Made by a program: the position numbers and the translations under genes
NCBI GenBank assembly: GCA_028705705.1
Contig: JAQWCZ010000083.1
Location: 1-8,125 of the forward strand
Source: Paludibacter sp.
Lineage (GTDB): Bacteria > Bacteroidota > Bacteroidia > Bacteroidales > Paludibacteraceae
Length of the DNA stretch: 8,125 nucleotides
Direction: 5' to 3'
Part shown: positions 5,690 through 8,125 of the stretch, piece by piece
How positions within the stretch are numbered: position 1 is the stretch's first letter
Layout: each line of letters begins with the position of its first letter
The notes under the pieces: model-generated
Told to the model about the DNA's origin: nothing
The model's input: only the letters and a program-made list of their open reading frames with translations
Database searches by the model: none

Positions 5690-6277
5690 ATGATTAGAAA
5701 TAGCACTGGTGATACAAAAGAACTTATTCTAAAAATTGCAATGCAGGTATTTGCCAAATATGGATTTCGGAAAACCTCAATTAATGATATTGCCAACGCT
5801 GCATTCAGATCAAAAGGTTCAGTTCACTATTATTTCAAAAATAAAAATGAGTTATTTCTGAAAGTTGTTGAAAAAGAGTTTCAATTATTACGCACAGAAT
5901 TAGAGATAGTTGCGATGTCAGAATTAAACGGTAAACTGAAATTGACTAATTACATTATTACACGAATGAAAATTCTTGTGAAATTATCTTACATCTCAGA
6001 TGCGATAAAAAATGGCTATATGGATTATGAATATTTTGCAGGAAAAATCAGGAAGAAATTCGATGATGAAGAGATTTTATTAGTAAAAGGGATAATATCA
6101 AATGGTATAATAAATGGTGAGTTTGAAGAAAGGGATGAAGAGCAAACTGCCTATGTTATTGTGTCAGCACTGAAAGGACTTGAGGAACTTTTAATGGTCA
6201 ATATTAAATGTAATGAGTGTGATATAAATCTCGATTACATGATTCAGGTTTTATTAAAAGGAATTGAGAAAAGATAG
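5690..6277 (+). CDS. TetR/AcrR family transcriptional regulator
   Basis: 195 residues, the usual family length. Residues 10-58 form the N-terminal DNA-binding domain with the standard pattern: ILKIAMQVFAKYGFRKTS, then the helix-turn-helix INDIANAAFRSKGSVHYYFKN, then KNELF. The turn and start of the recognition helix read A-F-R-S-K-G where the family commonly has A-G-V-S-K-G, a modest departure. Residues 60-195 should be the helical ligand-binding and dimer domain; the ligand cannot be read from sequence. It contains a Cys-Asn-Glu-Cys motif (174-177) that could be redox- or metal-sensitive, though this may be chance. Family members usually repress their own gene and neighbours until a small ligand binds. 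The next genes on the strand encode an acyltransferase (142 nt gap) and a patatin-like lipase, so the ligand may be a fatty acid, acyl-CoA or other lipid. No Shine-Dalgarno sequence precedes the ATG. Confidence 0.92.
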   Translation: MIRNSTGDTKELILKIAMQVFAKYGFRKTSINDIANAAFRSKGSVHYYFKNKNELFLKVVEKEFQLLRTELEIVAMSELNGKLKLTNYIITRMKILVKLSYISDAIKNGYMDYEYFAGKIRKKFDDEEILLVKGIISNGIINGEFEERDEEQTAYVIVSALKGLEELLMVNIKCNECDINLDYMIQVLLKGIEKR

Positions 6278-6419
6278 ATTTGTCCTAATACTGACATAAA
6301 ATCAAACACATGGCAATGTAAGTTCGTAAAAGTGCTTAAAAGCTATAATGAAACTCATATCAAGGCTTTAAATATAATAATCAGGAGTTGTTTTAGAAGC
6401 TTTTCATAAAAATCAAAAA

Positions 6420-7229
6420 ATGAATTATATCAATATATCACATATTATAAAAAATAGTAATTCGAAATTTCTGAAAAGACTACCTGATTTCTCTATTCGA
6501 ATAATTGCCTGGATTGTTAGACAAGAGGAAATAAACCGGATTCTAAAAAAATATGAAGGATTTGAGGGCGTTTACTTTCTGCCTAAAATAATTGAAGAGT
6601 TGGAAATTAATGTGGAATGTGCAGGACTGGAAAATTTACCGGAAAATGGAAAATGCTTTTTTGTTGCCAATCACCCTTTCGGACTGCTTGACGGTTTAAT
6701 CCTTACAAATATTGTTGGTACAAAATACGGACATTTAAAAGCTATTGGAAACGATGCTTTTATGTTTGTTCCAAACTTAAGACCAATAGTCTCAAATGTC
6801 AATGTATTTGGGAAAAATCCTAAAAAATACTTTGTTGAATTAAACAATGTCTTTGCTTCTGATGCACCAATAACACATTTCCCTTATGGGCTTGTATCTA
6901 GAATTTATAAACTAAAGATACAAGATAAATTTTGGCATAAAAGTTTTATTACAAAAGCAATTCAACATAAAAGAAACATTATTCCGGTGCGATTTTATGG
7001 ACGAAATTCTTATCTGTTTTATTCCATATTTTTACTCAGGCAAGTAGTAAAAATTAAAATCAATTTGGAACTGATATTGCTTCCGCATGAACTATTTCGT
7101 AAAAGGGGAAAAACAATTAAAGTTACAATTGGTGAGATGATTCAATACAGTGATTTGGATGCATCTATGTCACATTGGGACTGGGCACAAAAGATTCGTA
7201 ATGAAGTTTATTCCCATAAAAACAATTAG
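6420..7229 (+). CDS. Lysophospholipid/glycine-lipid type acyltransferase (PlsC-like, LPLAT superfamily)
   Basis: 269 residues. It should transfer an acyl chain to a hydroxyl of a lysolipid at the cytoplasmic face of the membrane. The block FVANHPFGLLDG (81-92) holds the catalytic His85 and Asp91. The spacing is HX5D rather than HX4D, as in the hemolysin-like Bacteroidota branch with NHPxGGLDG. FPYGLVSR (154-161) stands for the substrate-binding FPEG/FPAG block, followed by IIPVRFYGRNS (187-197) and ELFRKRGKTIKVTIGEMI (224-241), also typical of that branch. Bacteroidota relatives include GlsA-type enzymes that O-acylate N-acyl-glycine to make glycine lipids, and sn-glycerol-3-phosphate acyltransferases; the sequence does not decide between them. 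No obvious membrane-spanning helix is seen, so peripheral attachment is likely. It follows the TetR gene by 142 nt and precedes the patatin gene by 82 nt. No Shine-Dalgarno sequence is seen at the ATG. Confidence 0.85.
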   Translation: MNYINISHIIKNSNSKFLKRLPDFSIRIIAWIVRQEEINRILKKYEGFEGVYFLPKIIEELEINVECAGLENLPENGKCFFVANHPFGLLDGLILTNIVGTKYGHLKAIGNDAFMFVPNLRPIVSNVNVFGKNPKKYFVELNNVFASDAPITHFPYGLVSRIYKLKIQDKFWHKSFITKAIQHKRNIIPVRFYGRNSYLFYSIFLLRQVVKIKINLELILLPHELFRKRGKTIKVTIGEMIQYSDLDASMSHWDWAQKIRNEVYSHKNN

Positions 7230-7239
7230 TGACAAACCG

Positions 7240-7258
7240 TTATGAAATTAATTCATAA
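7240..7258. promoter_or_regulatory. 19-bp dyad between the acyltransferase and patatin genes, possible operator
   Basis: TTATGAA (7240-7246) and TTCATAA (7252-7258) are perfect inverted repeats with a 5-nt spacer, 54 nt before the patatin start codon. No T tract follows, so a terminator is less likely. Size and symmetry suit a TetR-type dimer site. Related ATGAAACT strings lie upstream of the TetR and acyltransferase genes. Chance in AT-rich DNA cannot be ruled out. Confidence 0.35.
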
Positions 7259-7311
7259 ATTGAAAAAACATTTATGATTCAAATATCAGGAATGCATAAA
7301 ACATTATAGTA

Positions 7312-8125
7312 ATGGATATGAAAAAAAATGTTGCATTGGTTTTGGGAAGTGGCGGAGCAAGAGGCTTAGCTCACATTGGTGTAATTAACGAACTCGAAGA
7401 GCAGGGATTCATTATCACATCAGTTAGTGGCACTTCAATCGGTTCATTAATTGGTGGATTTTGTGCTATGGGGAAATTAAATGAATTGACAGAATGGCTT
7501 ACTACACTTCAAAAAAAGGATGTTTACAGTTTGATGGACCCCACCTTAAGCACGAATGGTCTGTTAAAGGCTGAAAAGGTTTTTAGAAAATTGAATACAA
7601 TAATTCCGGATGTTCTTATTGAAGAGATGAATATTCCGTATGCGGCAGTTGCAACCGATGTAATAAACAGAGAAGAAGTTATATTTACCAAAGGTAGTTT
7701 TTATAAGGCTGCGAGAGCATCTATTGCAATCCCCACAATTATTACACCAGTCATATCAGAAAACAGTATTCTTGTTGATGGTGGATTGCTTAATCCAATC
7801 CCAGCTAATCGGGTAAAAAGAACAGAAGGCGATATTTTAGTTGTTGTTAATTTGTATGACAGCAATAACCCGGATATATTGTTGTATGAAGAAGACGTTA
7901 AGAAACATCTTGCTCCCCAAAAATCATCGATTAGTAATATAGTTATCCTAAACAATAGCATAAATAATATTATAAAGAGAATACAGGACTTTATTCCAAC
8001 AGGTAATAAAAACAGCCAGGGGTACTATTCGCTGATTCAGTTTACAACTTCTGCTATGCTTGAACAGATTTCAAAATTATCTCTAGAGTTGAACAAACCT
8101 GATATATTGATAAATATTCCTTTTG
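7312..8125 (+). CDS. Patatin-like phospholipase (RssA-type), 3' end beyond the window
   Basis: The first 271 codons are present, followed by one base; the frame runs off the right edge. It is a Ser-Asp dyad lipid acyl hydrolase. The oxyanion-hole loop GSGGARG is at 12-18, the nucleophile elbow GTSIG at 40-44 (Ser42), and the catalytic Asp156 lies in DGG followed by LLNPIP. RASIAIPTIITPV (135-147) is the usual strand before the catalytic Asp. There is no signal peptide, so it should act in the cytoplasm on membrane lipids, unlike the exported patatin-Omp85 fusions of the phylum. The first ATG at 7312 (MDMKKNVALVLG) is used; ATG at 7318 (MKKN...) fits relatives equally well. It follows a PlsC-like acyltransferase and a TetR regulator on the same strand, which suggests controlled deacylation and reacylation of lipids. 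The core domain is complete; the missing part is C-terminal. Confidence 0.92.
   Translation, partial: MDMKKNVALVLGSGGARGLAHIGVINELEEQGFIITSVSGTSIGSLIGGFCAMGKLNELTEWLTTLQKKDVYSLMDPTLSTNGLLKAEKVFRKLNTIIPDVLIEEMNIPYAAVATDVINREEVIFTKGSFYKAARASIAIPTIITPVISENSILVDGGLLNPIPANRVKRTEGDILVVVNLYDSNNPDILLYEEDVKKHLAPQKSSISNIVILNNSINNIIKRIQDFIPTGNKNSQGYYSLIQFTTSAMLEQISKLSLELNKPDILINIPF

Noticed and set aside
7701..7961. Minus-strand open frame opposite the patatin gene
   Set aside because: Antisense shadow of a gene with all patatin motifs.

Overview
The window looks like part of a Bacteroidota genome. The strongest evidence is an 807-residue secreted protein with a C-terminal type IX secretion (T9SS) sorting domain, which is confined to that phylum. 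AT-rich coding sequence, near absence of Shine-Dalgarno sites, a TAnnTTTG promoter-like box and a HPFGLLDG-type acyltransferase all fit. I cannot place it below phylum.

Region 1 (1-919) is the leader-distal end of a CRISPR array: 13 identical 30-bp repeats, one degenerate terminal repeat, and spacers of 33-37 nt. Repeats end in ATTGAAAT, the 5' handle typical of type I and type III crRNAs, so the array reads left to right. The leader, and any cas genes beside it, lie off the left edge. An AT-rich hairpin follows the last repeat.

Region 2 (997-1784) is poorly packed accessory DNA. It holds a minus-strand reading frame (997-1347) with no ATG and an open frame running past its only candidate start, so it may be a 5'-truncated gene. 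A locally GC-richer patch at about 1350-1510 with three successive dyads follows, then AT-rich sequence with a possible minus-strand relic.

Region 3 (1788-5094) is a tightly spaced three-gene unit with gaps of 10 and 18 nt. It encodes a stand-alone receiver domain that keeps the phospho-acceptor Asp but lacks the acidic pair, a small exported protein of unknown function, and the multidomain T9SS cargo (GEVED, InlB-B-like, cadherin-like, three 80-residue HYR-like repeats, cadherin-like, sorting domain). Two of the HYR-like repeats are much more GC-rich than the rest of the gene.

Region 4 (5095-5689) has no convincing gene. It contains a weak terminator just after the cargo gene and a strong, bidirectional-looking hairpin at 5484-5518.

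Region 5 (5690-8125) encodes a TetR/AcrR regulator, a lysophospholipid-type acyltransferase and a patatin-like phospholipase cut by the window edge. Together they suggest a regulated lipid-remodelling module: one enzyme puts acyl chains on and the other takes them off. Related ATGAA-based motifs lie upstream of all three genes and could be operators.

I found no clear new defence system in this window. The points most worth following are the pseudo-receiver/T9SS operon, the mosaic cargo gene, the structured relic-like patch beside the array, and the TetR-acyltransferase-patatin group.
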